Shown here: piece after piece, positions 7,095 to 14,158 of the stretch
Position numbering within the stretch: the stretch's first letter is position 1
Layout of the letters: every line of letters begins with the position of its first letter
Source of the DNA: Desulfovibrio sp. OttesenSCG-928-A18
GTDB taxonomy: Bacteria > Desulfobacterota > Desulfovibrionia > Desulfovibrionales > Desulfovibrionaceae
Reading direction: 5' to 3'
Assembly: GCA_030267245.1 (NCBI GenBank)
Contig: JAJDJN010000002.1
Location: 1-42,712 of the forward strand
Length of the DNA: 42,712 bases
Position numbers and translations under genes: made by a program
The notes under the pieces: model-generated
Seen by the model: only the letters and a program-made list of their open reading frames with translations
What the model was told of the DNA's origin: nothing
Databases searched by the model: none

Positions 7095-7154
7095 GCCCTG
7101 CGGGGCTGCTTGTTCGCGGTTCCGCTCAACGCAAAAACGAGAGGCAGTTACCCC

Positions 7155-7790
7155 ATGAAAAAGGCATTCGCGCTGGCTGCTCTGCTTTGTCTGCACACGG
7201 CAGCACTCGCAGCGGAGCCAGGGCCGCCCGCGCCCCTGGTGGAAGCCATAGCCCGGCAGGAGTCCGGGATGAACCCGCTGGCGCTCAATGTCGCCGGAAA
7301 ATCGTACTACCCGGCCACGCGGGAAGAAGCCGAGCAGCTTATTCGGAAGGCGATTGCGGCGGGTCAGTCGTTTGACGTTGGCACAATGCAAATCAATAGC
7401 TGGTGGATGGAGCGATTAGCCCTCGATCCGTTCTCCCTGCTCGACCCGGCCACAAACGAGCGTTGGGGAAAATGGATACTGGCGGAAGAAATCGCCCGCC
7501 ACGGCTTGAACTGGAAAGCCGTGGGCAAATACCACTCTCCCGACCCGGAACGCGGCAGACAGTACGCCTGGCTTGTTTATCGTCATTACGCGGGCCAAAG
7601 CGCCTCCAAAATTAAGGAGGCTCCCCATGCCGAGCAAAAAACTCATACTCAGAACGTATTTGACTCCAGAAGAACACGCGCAGATCAGGGCATCGGCCAG
7701 CAAAGCGGGCCTGTCCCTTTCCACGTTCAGCAAAAGGGTGTGCCTTGGGTTTTCCGTCCCAAGTCTGGAGCATCAGGAGGCGAGGATTGA
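7155..7790 (+). CDS. TrbN/VirB1-like lytic transglycosylase
   Basis: A 211-aa exported protein; the start at 7155 gives a clear signal peptide (MKKAFALAALLCLHTAALAA) and has GAGAGG upstream, so the longer track start at 7029 is rejected. The SLT domain shows the catalytic ..IARQESGMNPLA.. segment with Glu, GTMQIN, and W..AVGKYHSP near the end. Members cut peptidoglycan locally so that the type IV secretion channel can be built. The last ~55 residues (from KEAPHAEQ..) are read in a different frame over the MobC-like gene, an overlap of 164 nt, and look unlike any fold; the conserved protein probably ends near residue 155. First gene of the mobilisation operon. Confidence 0.85.
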   Translation: MKKAFALAALLCLHTAALAAEPGPPAPLVEAIARQESGMNPLALNVAGKSYYPATREEAEQLIRKAIAAGQSFDVGTMQINSWWMERLALDPFSLLDPATNERWGKWILAEEIARHGLNWKAVGKYHSPDPERGRQYAWLVYRHYAGQSASKIKEAPHAEQKTHTQNVFDSRRTRADQGIGQQSGPVPFHVQQKGVPWVFRPKSGASGGED

Positions 7791-7944
7791 GTTGCGCCGC
7801 CTCAAGGGCGACCTGGGCAGACTCGGCGGCCTGGTGAAACAGGCGTTGGCGAACGGAGCCGACAGGCGGACGGTTCATCATCTTCTGCATGAGTTGGACG
7901 CCCGGCAACGCGAGCTCCAACAAGCCATAGCCCTCATACGATGA
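7627..7944 (+). CDS. mobC: MobC/TraJ-like relaxosome accessory protein
   Basis: A 105-aa protein starting MPSKKLILRTYLTPEEHAQIRASA.., with a perfect ribosome site (AAGGAGG, 6 nt before ATG) that rules out the longer track start. The N-terminal ribbon-helix-helix-like region (strand then SKAGLSLSTFSKRV helix) and the helical C-terminus (LGRLGGLVKQALANG..LHELDARQRELQQAI) match MobC/plasmid mobilisation relaxosome proteins. These bind near oriT and help the relaxase open and nick DNA. Its stop overlaps the relaxase start (ATGA), so the two are translationally coupled. Confidence 0.8.
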   Translation: MPSKKLILRTYLTPEEHAQIRASASKAGLSLSTFSKRVCLGFSVPSLEHQEARIELRRLKGDLGRLGGLVKQALANGADRRTVHHLLHELDARQRELQQAIALIR

Positions 7945-9629
7945 TCAGCAAGAAAGTGGGCATCAGTCCAAAAAACGACAATTACGCCCGTCTTGCCGAG
8001 TACATTGCCGATGCCGGACATGAAGGCGAAAAGAGCCTCATGCACTGGTGCGCCGGATGCCTTGGGGATGATGATTACCAGGACGGCATTGCCGAAGTCG
8101 TGGACGTTCAGGCCATGAATACCCGCAGCAAGCAGAGCAAGACCTACCACCTCGTTATCAGCTTCCGCCCGGAGGACGAGGCAAAACTGACGCCGGAGGT
8201 GTTCAGGGCTATTGAGGAACGCTTTGCCGCCACTTTGGGGTACACCGAACATCAGCGGCATTGCGGCGTCCACAAAAACACGGCCAATCTCCATATGCAC
8301 ATAGCCTACAACATGATCCACCCTGAAAAGCATACCCGACATGAGCCGTTCCGCGATTATTTGAAAAGGGACAAGGTATGCCGGGAACTGGAACAGGAGT
8401 ACGGCCTTGTGGTTGATAATGGCCGTTCCAAAGATAAGCAGCGGTCTTTGGGCGAAAAAGCCGCCCTCATTGAAGCCCACACCGGCCAGCAGTCTTTTGA
8501 ATCCTACGCCAAGACTCACAGAGATAATATATTGTCTGTTTTGGCAGCGGCGGCGGACTGGCAAACGCTCCATGAGGGGCTTGACCTCTATGGCATGGAG
8601 ATAAAGCCCCACGGCAGCGGCCTGGTCATAGTGGATCGCCATAACCACCGGCATACCGTAAAGGCCAGCGCGGTAGCCAGAGGGCTGTCCTTCAAAAATC
8701 TGGCGGAAAAATTCGGGCCGTATCTTCCGGCACGGAACCTGGAGAAAGTAACGGAGCGGAGCCGTTATCAACATACCCCCTTGCACCGTTCACCGGAACG
8801 GGGAGCCTTGTATGCGGAATACCGGCAGGGCATTGAGAAAAGGAAAACCGGCTTAACCGGCGTCAAGGAACAGGAAGACGCGGCGCTTGCGGCGATCAGG
8901 GAAAAATGGGCGGCCAAGCGCCGGGAACTGGAAGGGCTGAACATAGCCAAAAAGAACCGCCGCAATCTGCTGCAACTGGCCCGGAAGCATGAAGCCGAGG
9001 AAGCCGCCAGGGCGAAACTGCCGTTTCAGTCTCCTCGTGAGGCCATACGTGAAGAAGTTCCGTTCACTTCATGGAACGGCTTTCTGCAATATAAGGCCGG
9101 TCAGGGCAATGAAATCGCTTTGGCTATTCTGCGATCCGCGCGGGAAACGGCGGAGCCGGAGCGGGAGCCGCAACCCGCCGTGGAAAAAGATTGGTCACAG
9201 CACGGCAAGGAGCAGTTCGCCTTGAACCGTGCGGAAATCCGGGCCGAATACGCGGCCAGGGAGGTTGCCGCCCTGGAGAATGAAAACATGAGCGGCAAGG
9301 GGAAGAAACGGCTTTTGGCGATCCTGCGCATGGAACAGTTTGCCGCAGAGGAAGGAACTGCGGGTGAGGCCGCACAGATATGCGGTTTTTCGACAACGGT
9401 AGACCGTAAGGGCATGGTCATTTTTACCCTGCCCGGCGGCGGGAGGATTCTGGATAGCGGGAAGGAGCTTCTCTTTTCGGGCAATAATGAAGCCGCCCGG
9501 CATGTGGCCGTCCGCTATGCTCAGAAAAAATGGGGCAAAAGCCTGCATGTGGAAGGAAATAAAATTGTACGGCTGGAAAAAACGCTGGAGAAAGAGCAGA
9601 GCCGAAAGCCGCAGGATATGGAACGGTAA
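7941..9629 (+). CDS. traI: MOBP-type relaxase (TraI/VirD2 family) with C-terminal LPD7-like domain
   Basis: A 562-aa relaxase. The likely catalytic Tyr is Y15 in NDNYARLAEYI (Y21 is an alternative). The metal-binding histidines are in HKNTANLHMHIAY (H111, H118, H120), after the conserved KTYHLVISF strand. It nicks one strand at oriT and stays bound to the 5' end during transfer. The central part is a long charged coiled-coil-like region, and the C-terminus (FSTTVDRKGMVIFTLPGGGRILDSG..) resembles the LPD7 domain found in many polyvalent mobile-element proteins; this C-terminal call is from memory. It is coupled to mobC by ATGA and meets the XRE gene of the opposite strand with no gap. Confidence 0.9.
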   Translation: MISKKVGISPKNDNYARLAEYIADAGHEGEKSLMHWCAGCLGDDDYQDGIAEVVDVQAMNTRSKQSKTYHLVISFRPEDEAKLTPEVFRAIEERFAATLGYTEHQRHCGVHKNTANLHMHIAYNMIHPEKHTRHEPFRDYLKRDKVCRELEQEYGLVVDNGRSKDKQRSLGEKAALIEAHTGQQSFESYAKTHRDNILSVLAAAADWQTLHEGLDLYGMEIKPHGSGLVIVDRHNHRHTVKASAVARGLSFKNLAEKFGPYLPARNLEKVTERSRYQHTPLHRSPERGALYAEYRQGIEKRKTGLTGVKEQEDAALAAIREKWAAKRRELEGLNIAKKNRRNLLQLARKHEAEEAARAKLPFQSPREAIREEVPFTSWNGFLQYKAGQGNEIALAILRSARETAEPEREPQPAVEKDWSQHGKEQFALNRAEIRAEYAAREVAALENENMSGKGKKRLLAILRMEQFAAEEGTAGEAAQICGFSTTVDRKGMVIFTLPGGGRILDSGKELLFSGNNEAARHVAVRYAQKKWGKSLHVEGNKIVRLEKTLEKEQSRKPQDMER

Positions 9630-9872
9630 CTACTTTTGCTCCATTTTCTCCGCAACGGGGTCAAGCAATTGTCCGGGCGTTATATCCAAGGCTTTGGCAA
9701 GGCGGAGGATCATGGCAAGGCTCGGCTGCCTTGTGCCATTTTCAAGGGCGCTGATGAAAGGTCTGATTACGTCCACTCGTTCACTCAGTTGTTCTTGGGT
9801 AAGCTGCTTTTCAAGCCTATGCGCTCTTAAAACTTCCCCGAATAGTTTATTATTTTGCCGTGTTACTGTCAT
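9630..9872 (-). CDS. XRE-family transcriptional repressor
   Basis: An 80-aa protein that is almost entirely one Cro/CI helix-turn-helix: LRAHRLEKQLTQEQLSERVDVIRPFISALENGTRQPSLAMILRLAKALDI. Proteins of this size usually repress their own and neighbouring promoters as dimers. A perfect inverted repeat (ACTGTCAT-AGA-ATGACAGT) overlaps its start codon, fitting autoregulation. It is convergent with traI and divergent from nothing close. A regulatory role in ICE transfer or in partition of the excised form is likely but unproven. Confidence 0.85.
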   Translation of the reverse strand: MTVTRQNNKLFGEVLRAHRLEKQLTQEQLSERVDVIRPFISALENGTRQPSLAMILRLAKALDITPGQLLDPVAEKMEQK

Positions 9873-9883
9873 AGAATGACAGT
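9865..9883. promoter_or_regulatory. Operator-like inverted repeat over the XRE start codon
   Basis: ACTGTCAT (9865-9872), 3-bp spacer, ATGACAGT (9876-9883): perfect 8-bp arms. The CAT at 9870-9872 is the XRE start codon on the minus strand. A further half site (GTGACA) lies at 9891. The arrangement fits an autoregulatory operator that would also occlude the promoter or the ribosome site. Confidence 0.55.
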
Positions 9884-9908
9884 ATAGCTGAGTGACAATA
9901 ATTTGTTT

Positions 9909-9960
9909 GATAGCTGTTGCTATCGTCAGTGCCGATTAACGTGCCCACGGGCGTGGGCAC
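9909..9960. repeat. Two adjacent palindromes upstream of the XRE gene
   Basis: GATAGC-TGTT-GCTATC (9909-9924), then GTGCCCACGG-GCGTGGGCAC area (9941-9960), a 9-bp perfect GC-rich inverted repeat with a 2-bp centre. They lie between the XRE start and the stop of the small gene read toward them. The second can act as a hairpin at the end of that gene's mRNA, although no T tract follows on the minus strand; both could also be protein-binding sites. Confidence 0.45.
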
Positions 9961-9984
9961 AAAGGTTAAAGGTTCAAGAATAGG

Positions 9985-10179
9985 CTATTTACGTTTGAGC
10001 AGAGCCAGAAATGTCCGAATGGATTCCTGCACAGCCATAGCAGCCAGGGGAAGTGCTTTGGCATACTCATCAGCGTGTCCGCGTCTATGGAGTTCACAAA
10101 CAGGGAAGAGGATATCGAGCAGTTCTTGAGTCAGTTTTTCAAAGTTTTCCAGTCGGTACTCTTCATTGTTCTCATACAT
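9985..10179 (-). CDS. Small protein of unknown function, paralogue of the gene at 31051
   Basis: 64 aa from an ATG with AGAGG upstream (MYENNEEYRLENFEKLTQELLDIL..); the longer track start lacks a ribosome site. The C-terminal half, LPLAAMAVQESIRTFLALLKRK, matches LTAAAMSVQGSVNTFLAVNRLK of the 75-aa protein at the other end of the ICE, and both begin with an acidic helix and E-L-L-D. Predicted all-alpha, soluble, no known motif. No function known. Confidence 0.6.
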   Translation of the reverse strand: MYENNEEYRLENFEKLTQELLDILFPVCELHRRGHADEYAKALPLAAMAVQESIRTFLALLKRK

Positions 10180-10277
10180 GCCAAACCTCTTTTGGAGCTT
10201 TCCGCACACCACAACGATGTCACCACAGCAAAAATCCGCTTATTCGGTGAAAAAGCGGACAGTTGACGCCACAAGCG

Positions 10278-10297
10278 AAAAACGGCCATCCGTTTTT
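10278..10297. terminator. Bidirectional terminator-like hairpin between the small gene and the MFS gene
   Basis: AAAAACGG-CCAT-CCGTTTTT, a perfect 8-bp stem flanked by A and T runs within the stem. It lies in the 230-bp gap between 10179 and 10410 and could stop minus-strand transcripts from the MFS gene before the small gene. A second imperfect palindrome (CATACACCATGTGGTATG) lies at about 10329-10346. Confidence 0.45.
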
Positions 10298-10409
10298 CCG
10301 TAGGCCACGCACAAAGGCACCAATCGCATACACCATGTGGTATGTTGATGTTAGATGCCAAACTGTGCGCAGCAGCTTGAGCGGTTATGAGCAGTTTAAA
10401 AATTTCTAA

Positions 10410-11639
10410 TTATCTTTTATTTCCCGATAGTAACGATTGTTTTTGGGTTGCCATGCCATACAAGCAGCCCGTACAAGCCATCAAAAAGCCAGTGACTTTC
10501 AAAAGAGTTTCAACAGAGATAACTTCCGCCAACGGCCCGAATATGAGAATCGCTGCGGGCATGCCGCTTGAAGCAACGATTTGAAGAATCGAGAACACCC
10601 GACCAAGGACTTGCGGATCGGTTTCTTTTTGAATGAAAACTGTAACTGTGGTGGTAAATATCGGCATAAAAAAGCCAGCGGCACCAATCAGAACAAGGAA
10701 AACCAGAAAACTTTCTGTTACCCCCATCAGACCGACGAATATCCCAAAAAGTGAGACAGCAAGAGCTATGGCTTTAGGCTTATTGGAAAATTCTCCGCGC
10801 CAGGTAATAAACAACCCGCCAAAGATAGACATTCCCGACCACGCGATTTCATTGGCCGTCAGCCTCCATACTTCTTCACCAAAAGTGCGGGCAATCATCA
10901 AAGGACTCAAAACAGCAGCGGGAGTGACGAGAAAAAAGAAAGCGCCATAACTCAGGATGAGAAGCCTAAGTTGCGGATGGTGGATGGTGTATAAAAGGCC
11001 ATACCGCATTTCGCTGATGGCGGAAAAATCTCTTGCGGACTTTGCTGGCGCTGGCACTTTTATTTGCCACATAACGACAATCGCCAAGGCTGCCGTGACT
11101 ACATCAATCAGCATCACCCAAGCCAGACTTGCCGTCCCAAGGAGAAGCCCGCCAACTGCCGGAGAAACAAGCATAAGACCGGCATTTATAGTCTGATTGA
11201 TGCCCTGAATGCGGCCAAGATGTGTTGAGGGTACAATTTGCGGATAAATCGCGGCAGAGGCCGGAGCTTGTATCCCGCTGCCTAAAGACCGAAAAGCCAG
11301 CGCGCCTATCAGGAGCCACAGATTCTCTACTCCGTATAGAAATAGAACGGCCAGCCCCAACGTCACCAGGGCGACAAATCCATCCGACAAGATGATCAAT
11401 ATACGCCGGTTATACCGATCCGCCCAGACGCCGCCCCACAGCAAAAGCAAAACTTGGGGAACATTGCAGGCTATGGTTGCAACTGTCATCCAAAGTCCGG
11501 ACGTGGTCTGCAATGTGATATGCCAGACCAAGGCAAACCCTACGGTTGAAGAACCAAAAAGCGAAAGATTTTGGCTGACTAAGAAAAGGATGGCTTTTTT
11601 ATGCCAACTGTTGCCAGTCACGGCGGGGTTTTGAAGCAT
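10410..11639 (-). CDS. MFS efflux transporter (MFS_3, Mef/EntS-like)
   Basis: 409 aa with about 12 hydrophobic segments. The MFS loop 2-3 signature is present as GGVWADRYNRRILIILSD. The middle has the FRSLGSGIQAPASAAIYPQIVP and GINQTINAGLMLVSPAVGG blocks seen in Mef macrolide exporters and EntS-like exporters. It would pump a small molecule or drug out of the cell by proton antiport; the substrate cannot be read from sequence. ATG at 11639 has CAGGGTG upstream; an ATG at 11657 and an in-frame extension to 11750 are possible. A terminator hairpin lies just upstream inside that extension, suggesting attenuation. Codon use is less GC-rich than in the transfer genes, so it may be acquired cargo. 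Confidence 0.8.
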   Translation of the reverse strand: MLQNPAVTGNSWHKKAILFLVSQNLSLFGSSTVGFALVWHITLQTTSGLWMTVATIACNVPQVLLLLWGGVWADRYNRRILIILSDGFVALVTLGLAVLFLYGVENLWLLIGALAFRSLGSGIQAPASAAIYPQIVPSTHLGRIQGINQTINAGLMLVSPAVGGLLLGTASLAWVMLIDVVTAALAIVVMWQIKVPAPAKSARDFSAISEMRYGLLYTIHHPQLRLLILSYGAFFFLVTPAAVLSPLMIARTFGEEVWRLTANEIAWSGMSIFGGLFITWRGEFSNKPKAIALAVSLFGIFVGLMGVTESFLVFLVLIGAAGFFMPIFTTTVTVFIQKETDPQVLGRVFSILQIVASSGMPAAILIFGPLAEVISVETLLKVTGFLMACTGCLYGMATQKQSLLSGNKR

Positions 11640-11657
11640 CGAATCACCCTGGAGCAT

Positions 11658-11697
11658 AAAGAAAGCCGCGTGGAATTGTTTCCACGCGGCTTTCTTT
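11658..11697 (-). terminator. Attenuator-like perfect hairpin before the MFS exporter
   Basis: AAAGAAAGCCGCGTGGAA-ACAA-TTCCACGCGGCTTTCTTT on the minus strand: an 18-bp perfect stem, whose GC core is followed by TTTCTTTAT, an intrinsic terminator shape. It ends one base before an ATG and 19 nt before the best MFS start. An open frame in phase with the MFS gene begins upstream (TTG 11750 or GTG 11747, with AAAGGCGG before it) and reads through the hairpin without a stop. Ribosomes on this leader could melt the hairpin, a known mode of drug-induced control. Confidence 0.6.
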
Positions 11698-11906
11698 AAA
11701 AAGTCACGAAAAGAAATAAGTTTCCGAAGCAATAAAAAGAACCGCACCAACCGCCTTTAACGGTGCAACAACTTGACCCCTGTTAAGAGTCATCAAGGCA
11801 TTGGGCAGCTATTACTTAGGAAACTTTCTTCAACCCGTCTTCTCCAGGAAAATTTTGTGATGTTTAACAAGAACAATGCTCATCGTCAAGAAATTTAGCG
11901 CTTTTT

Positions 11907-13712
11907 CTATGTACGATTCCCCTGACACTCCGGCCAACCAGTACAGCCCCAAAAATCATAGCCGCCCTTGCCGTCTTTGCCGGGCTTTTTCACCCGATGC
12001 GCCATAGGCTTGCCGCATTTTTCGCAGACTTTCCCCGTAGCCTTGGCAAATTCCTGCACTTCCTTGGAAAGCTGGTCATGGGCAGAAGCTATGACGGCAC
12101 GGTATTCTGCCTTCCCTTCCGCAATATCGTCAAGGGATTGCTCCATTGTGCGGGTGAAGTCATACTCTATGAAAGAAAAATGCCCGCAGAGGCCGGAAAC
12201 GATTTTTTCACCAAGGGGCGTAGGCACAAGGAAGCGTTTTTCCGTGGTGACATATTTCCGGCTGGAAATCGTGTCTATAATCGCCGCATAGGTGGACGGA
12301 CGGCCAATGCCGCGTTTTTCCAGTTCGCGGATAAGGCTGGCTTCTGTGAATCTGGCGGCGGGCTTGGTCTTTTTCGTTGTGACGGTTCCTGTCAGCGCCG
12401 TAGCTTTTGTGCCGGGCTTCATGGCCGGAACGGGGTTCAAAGGCTCTTTCTCGCCTTCTTCTGCTCCTTCATCCGGGCCATTTTCCTGATCGGCCAGAAC
12501 TTTCCAACCTTGCGAAAGCAGAGTGCGGCCCTTTGCCTCAAATAGAGCCTGTTTCCCGTCCATTTCCGTGCCGAGTTGGAGTGTCCGAACCGCATAAACC
12601 GCATCTTCCAACTGGCAAGCCAGGGAGCGCAGCCGGATAAGGCGATACAAGGCTTTTTCGTCCGCTGTTTCCCCGGCTTCCTCAATTTCAATGTGAGTCG
12701 GTCTAATGGCCTCATGTGCTTCTTGCGCCCCCTCTTTTGATTTCCATTTGCGGGGCGTTTCCACCAGCGGCCAGCCCTTTGTTTCGCAATACGCCCGGAT
12801 CGCCTGGATCGCCTCTTGCGAAAGATTGGGGCTGTCCGTTCTCATGTAGGTAATCGCGCCTTGCTCATAAAGACGTTGCGCCAGTTGCATGGTTTGCTTG
12901 GGGCCAAATTTCAGTGACGAACTGGCGGTTTGCTGCATCGTTGAAGTGGTGAATGGAGCCGGAGGCGCGGTTCGGCTCTCGGATTCTTTGCAATCAAGCA
13001 CGTCCAGCGTCCGCAGCGCAGCCGCCTTTTCCGCAAGAGATTTTTCAAGCAAATATTCCTGCCCCTCTTCAAGCCAGGGCTTTACCAGAAGCGCCGCTTT
13101 CCAGCCGTCAGTGATGTTGTCCACATTTTCAAAGGTAAGTTCCGCACCGTAGTGGGTTGTGCTGGAAAAGGCTTTGATTTCCTTTTCCCGATCCACCACC
13201 AGACGCACAGCCGGGCTTTGCACCCGGCCAGCGGAGAGTTTTTCGCCGGAAGCATTGGAGAGCGGCCCGGAAACCATGTAGCCGCAAAAGCGATCCAGAA
13301 CCCGGCGCCCTTCCTGTGCGGCCACCAAAGCCATATCAATGGAACGCGGAGCGGAGAGCGCGGCGAGAATGGCCGCTTCCGTGATTTCCGTATAGGTGAC
13401 GCGCTTGGCGTTTTTGAGTTTCAGGGCGTCTTGCAGATGCCACGCAATAGCTTCCCCCTCTCTATCGGGGTCAGTGGCAAGGAAAACTTCTTCCGCGTTC
13501 TTCACCATCCCGGCCAGCCGAGATAAAACATCCTTGCCCCTGTCCGTGGGAGTATACTTCGGTTTGAAGTCGGGAGCGGCCACGCCCATTTCCTTGACGG
13601 GCAGATCGCGCACATGGCCGACAGAGGCGGCAACCTTCCAGCCGGGGCCGAGGATTTCCTGTACTTTTTTCACTTTGCCGGGGGATTCAAGAATCAACAG
13701 TTTCGCGCACAT
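11907..13712 (-). CDS. topA: Type IA DNA topoisomerase
   Basis: 601 aa. The N-terminal TOPRIM has LESPGK and DPDREGE (residues 81-87); the active-site Tyr is Y289 in ITYMRTDS; the fold continues with ..RFTEASLIRELEKRGIGRPSTYAAII.. and ends with one four-Cys zinc ribbon (CEKCGKPM..WGCTGWPEC). It relaxes negative supercoils or decatenates single-stranded regions. Shorter than chromosomal TopA (~860 aa) because of fewer zinc ribbons, as usual for plasmid/ICE copies. It is probably needed for DNA processing in transfer. The start MCAKLL has AAGG upstream and is preceded by the shared leader element also found before traG and trbC. Confidence 0.93.
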   Translation of the reverse strand: MCAKLLILESPGKVKKVQEILGPGWKVAASVGHVRDLPVKEMGVAAPDFKPKYTPTDRGKDVLSRLAGMVKNAEEVFLATDPDREGEAIAWHLQDALKLKNAKRVTYTEITEAAILAALSAPRSIDMALVAAQEGRRVLDRFCGYMVSGPLSNASGEKLSAGRVQSPAVRLVVDREKEIKAFSSTTHYGAELTFENVDNITDGWKAALLVKPWLEEGQEYLLEKSLAEKAAALRTLDVLDCKESESRTAPPAPFTTSTMQQTASSSLKFGPKQTMQLAQRLYEQGAITYMRTDSPNLSQEAIQAIRAYCETKGWPLVETPRKWKSKEGAQEAHEAIRPTHIEIEEAGETADEKALYRLIRLRSLACQLEDAVYAVRTLQLGTEMDGKQALFEAKGRTLLSQGWKVLADQENGPDEGAEEGEKEPLNPVPAMKPGTKATALTGTVTTKKTKPAARFTEASLIRELEKRGIGRPSTYAAIIDTISSRKYVTTEKRFLVPTPLGEKIVSGLCGHFSFIEYDFTRTMEQSLDDIAEGKAEYRAVIASAHDQLSKEVQEFAKATGKVCEKCGKPMAHRVKKPGKDGKGGYDFWGCTGWPECQGNRT

Positions 13713-13730
13713 GACGTTTCCTTATTTCTA

Positions 13731-13772
13731 AGGCCGTCATGCGGCGCGAAATTGGGGCGCATGGCCCGCAGG
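13731..13772 (-). promoter_or_regulatory. Shared two-hairpin leader, copy A (before the topoisomerase gene)
   Basis: Minus strand CCTGCGGGCCATGCGCCCCA.. to ..GCCGCATGACGGCCT. It can form GGGC-CATGC-GCCC and GCCG-CATGA-CGGC, with 18 nt containing AAGGAAAC before the ATG. Similar sequences precede traG (19113-19165) and trbC (27685-27726). The likeness extends into the start, CGTCATGTGCGCGAAA here and before traG. Confidence 0.6.
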
Positions 13773-13818
13773 GATAGTTGAGGATTATTCAGAAAACCGG
13801 GATAAAGTTTTCGGTGAG

Positions 13819-14094
13819 CTATTCGTGTTTATTTGTGCAGCAGGAACAACGCGCACTCGGTACAATATCTTTTTGCGGCAAAAACTTGATGATTTCAACG
13901 GAGCAGCACCGTCCGCGCGGGTTATTGTTTTTGCAATCTCCCTTGATACATGCGCCGGTCATAGTGCGAACATCATCAAGCGTCTTTGCCCCGTTTGACA
14001 CCGCAGCCCGTATAGCGCCAGCGGACACTTGGGCGCACCAGCACACAAATTCATTATCGGACGCTTCAAGAACATTTTCAGTATACTGTTTCAT
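13819..14094 (-). CDS. BFD-like [2Fe-2S]-binding domain protein
   Basis: 91 aa from ATG 14094. EFVCWCAQVSAGAIRAAVSNGAKTLDDVRTMTGACIKGDC is the BFD-like pattern: C-x-C, a two-helix spacer, then C-x4-C, which bind a [2Fe-2S] cluster in bacterioferritin-associated ferredoxin and related proteins. Extra Cys residues follow (GRCC, SARCSCC). The start is uncertain: ATG 14094 lacks a Shine-Dalgarno, while GGAGGAG lies 39 nt upstream with no in-frame start at the right distance. It lies between the primase fusion and the topoisomerase, on the same strand. Why a redox protein sits in a conjugation operon is unclear. Confidence 0.65.
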   Translation of the reverse strand: MKQYTENVLEASDNEFVCWCAQVSAGAIRAAVSNGAKTLDDVRTMTGACIKGDCKNNNPRGRCCSVEIIKFLPQKDIVPSARCSCCTNKHE

Positions 14095-14158
14095 GGGGCA
14101 TAGACTACACCATTCTTGGAAAAGATCAAAATCTCCTCCGCTACTGAAAAATGCGTAC

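Larger units (their letters stand above)
6779..7154. other. Non-coding region before the mobilisation genes, candidate origin of transfer
   Basis: No gene is supported here. It holds an inverted repeat around TATCCTGT (6934-6950), which resembles the nic consensus of MOBP plasmids (RP4: TATCCTG); a GAAC-CATTT-GG-AAATG-TTC inverted repeat (6963-6981); a perfect -10 box TATAAT (6983-6988) without a matching -35; and a 10-bp inverted repeat at 7044-7094. The region lies directly upstream of the transglycosylase, MobC and relaxase genes, where oriT is expected. The relaxase cleavage site itself is not proven. Confidence 0.45.

Noticed and set aside
7878-8786. 302-aa minus-strand ORF
   Set aside because: Antisense shadow of the relaxase gene, which has clear family motifs and a coupled start.
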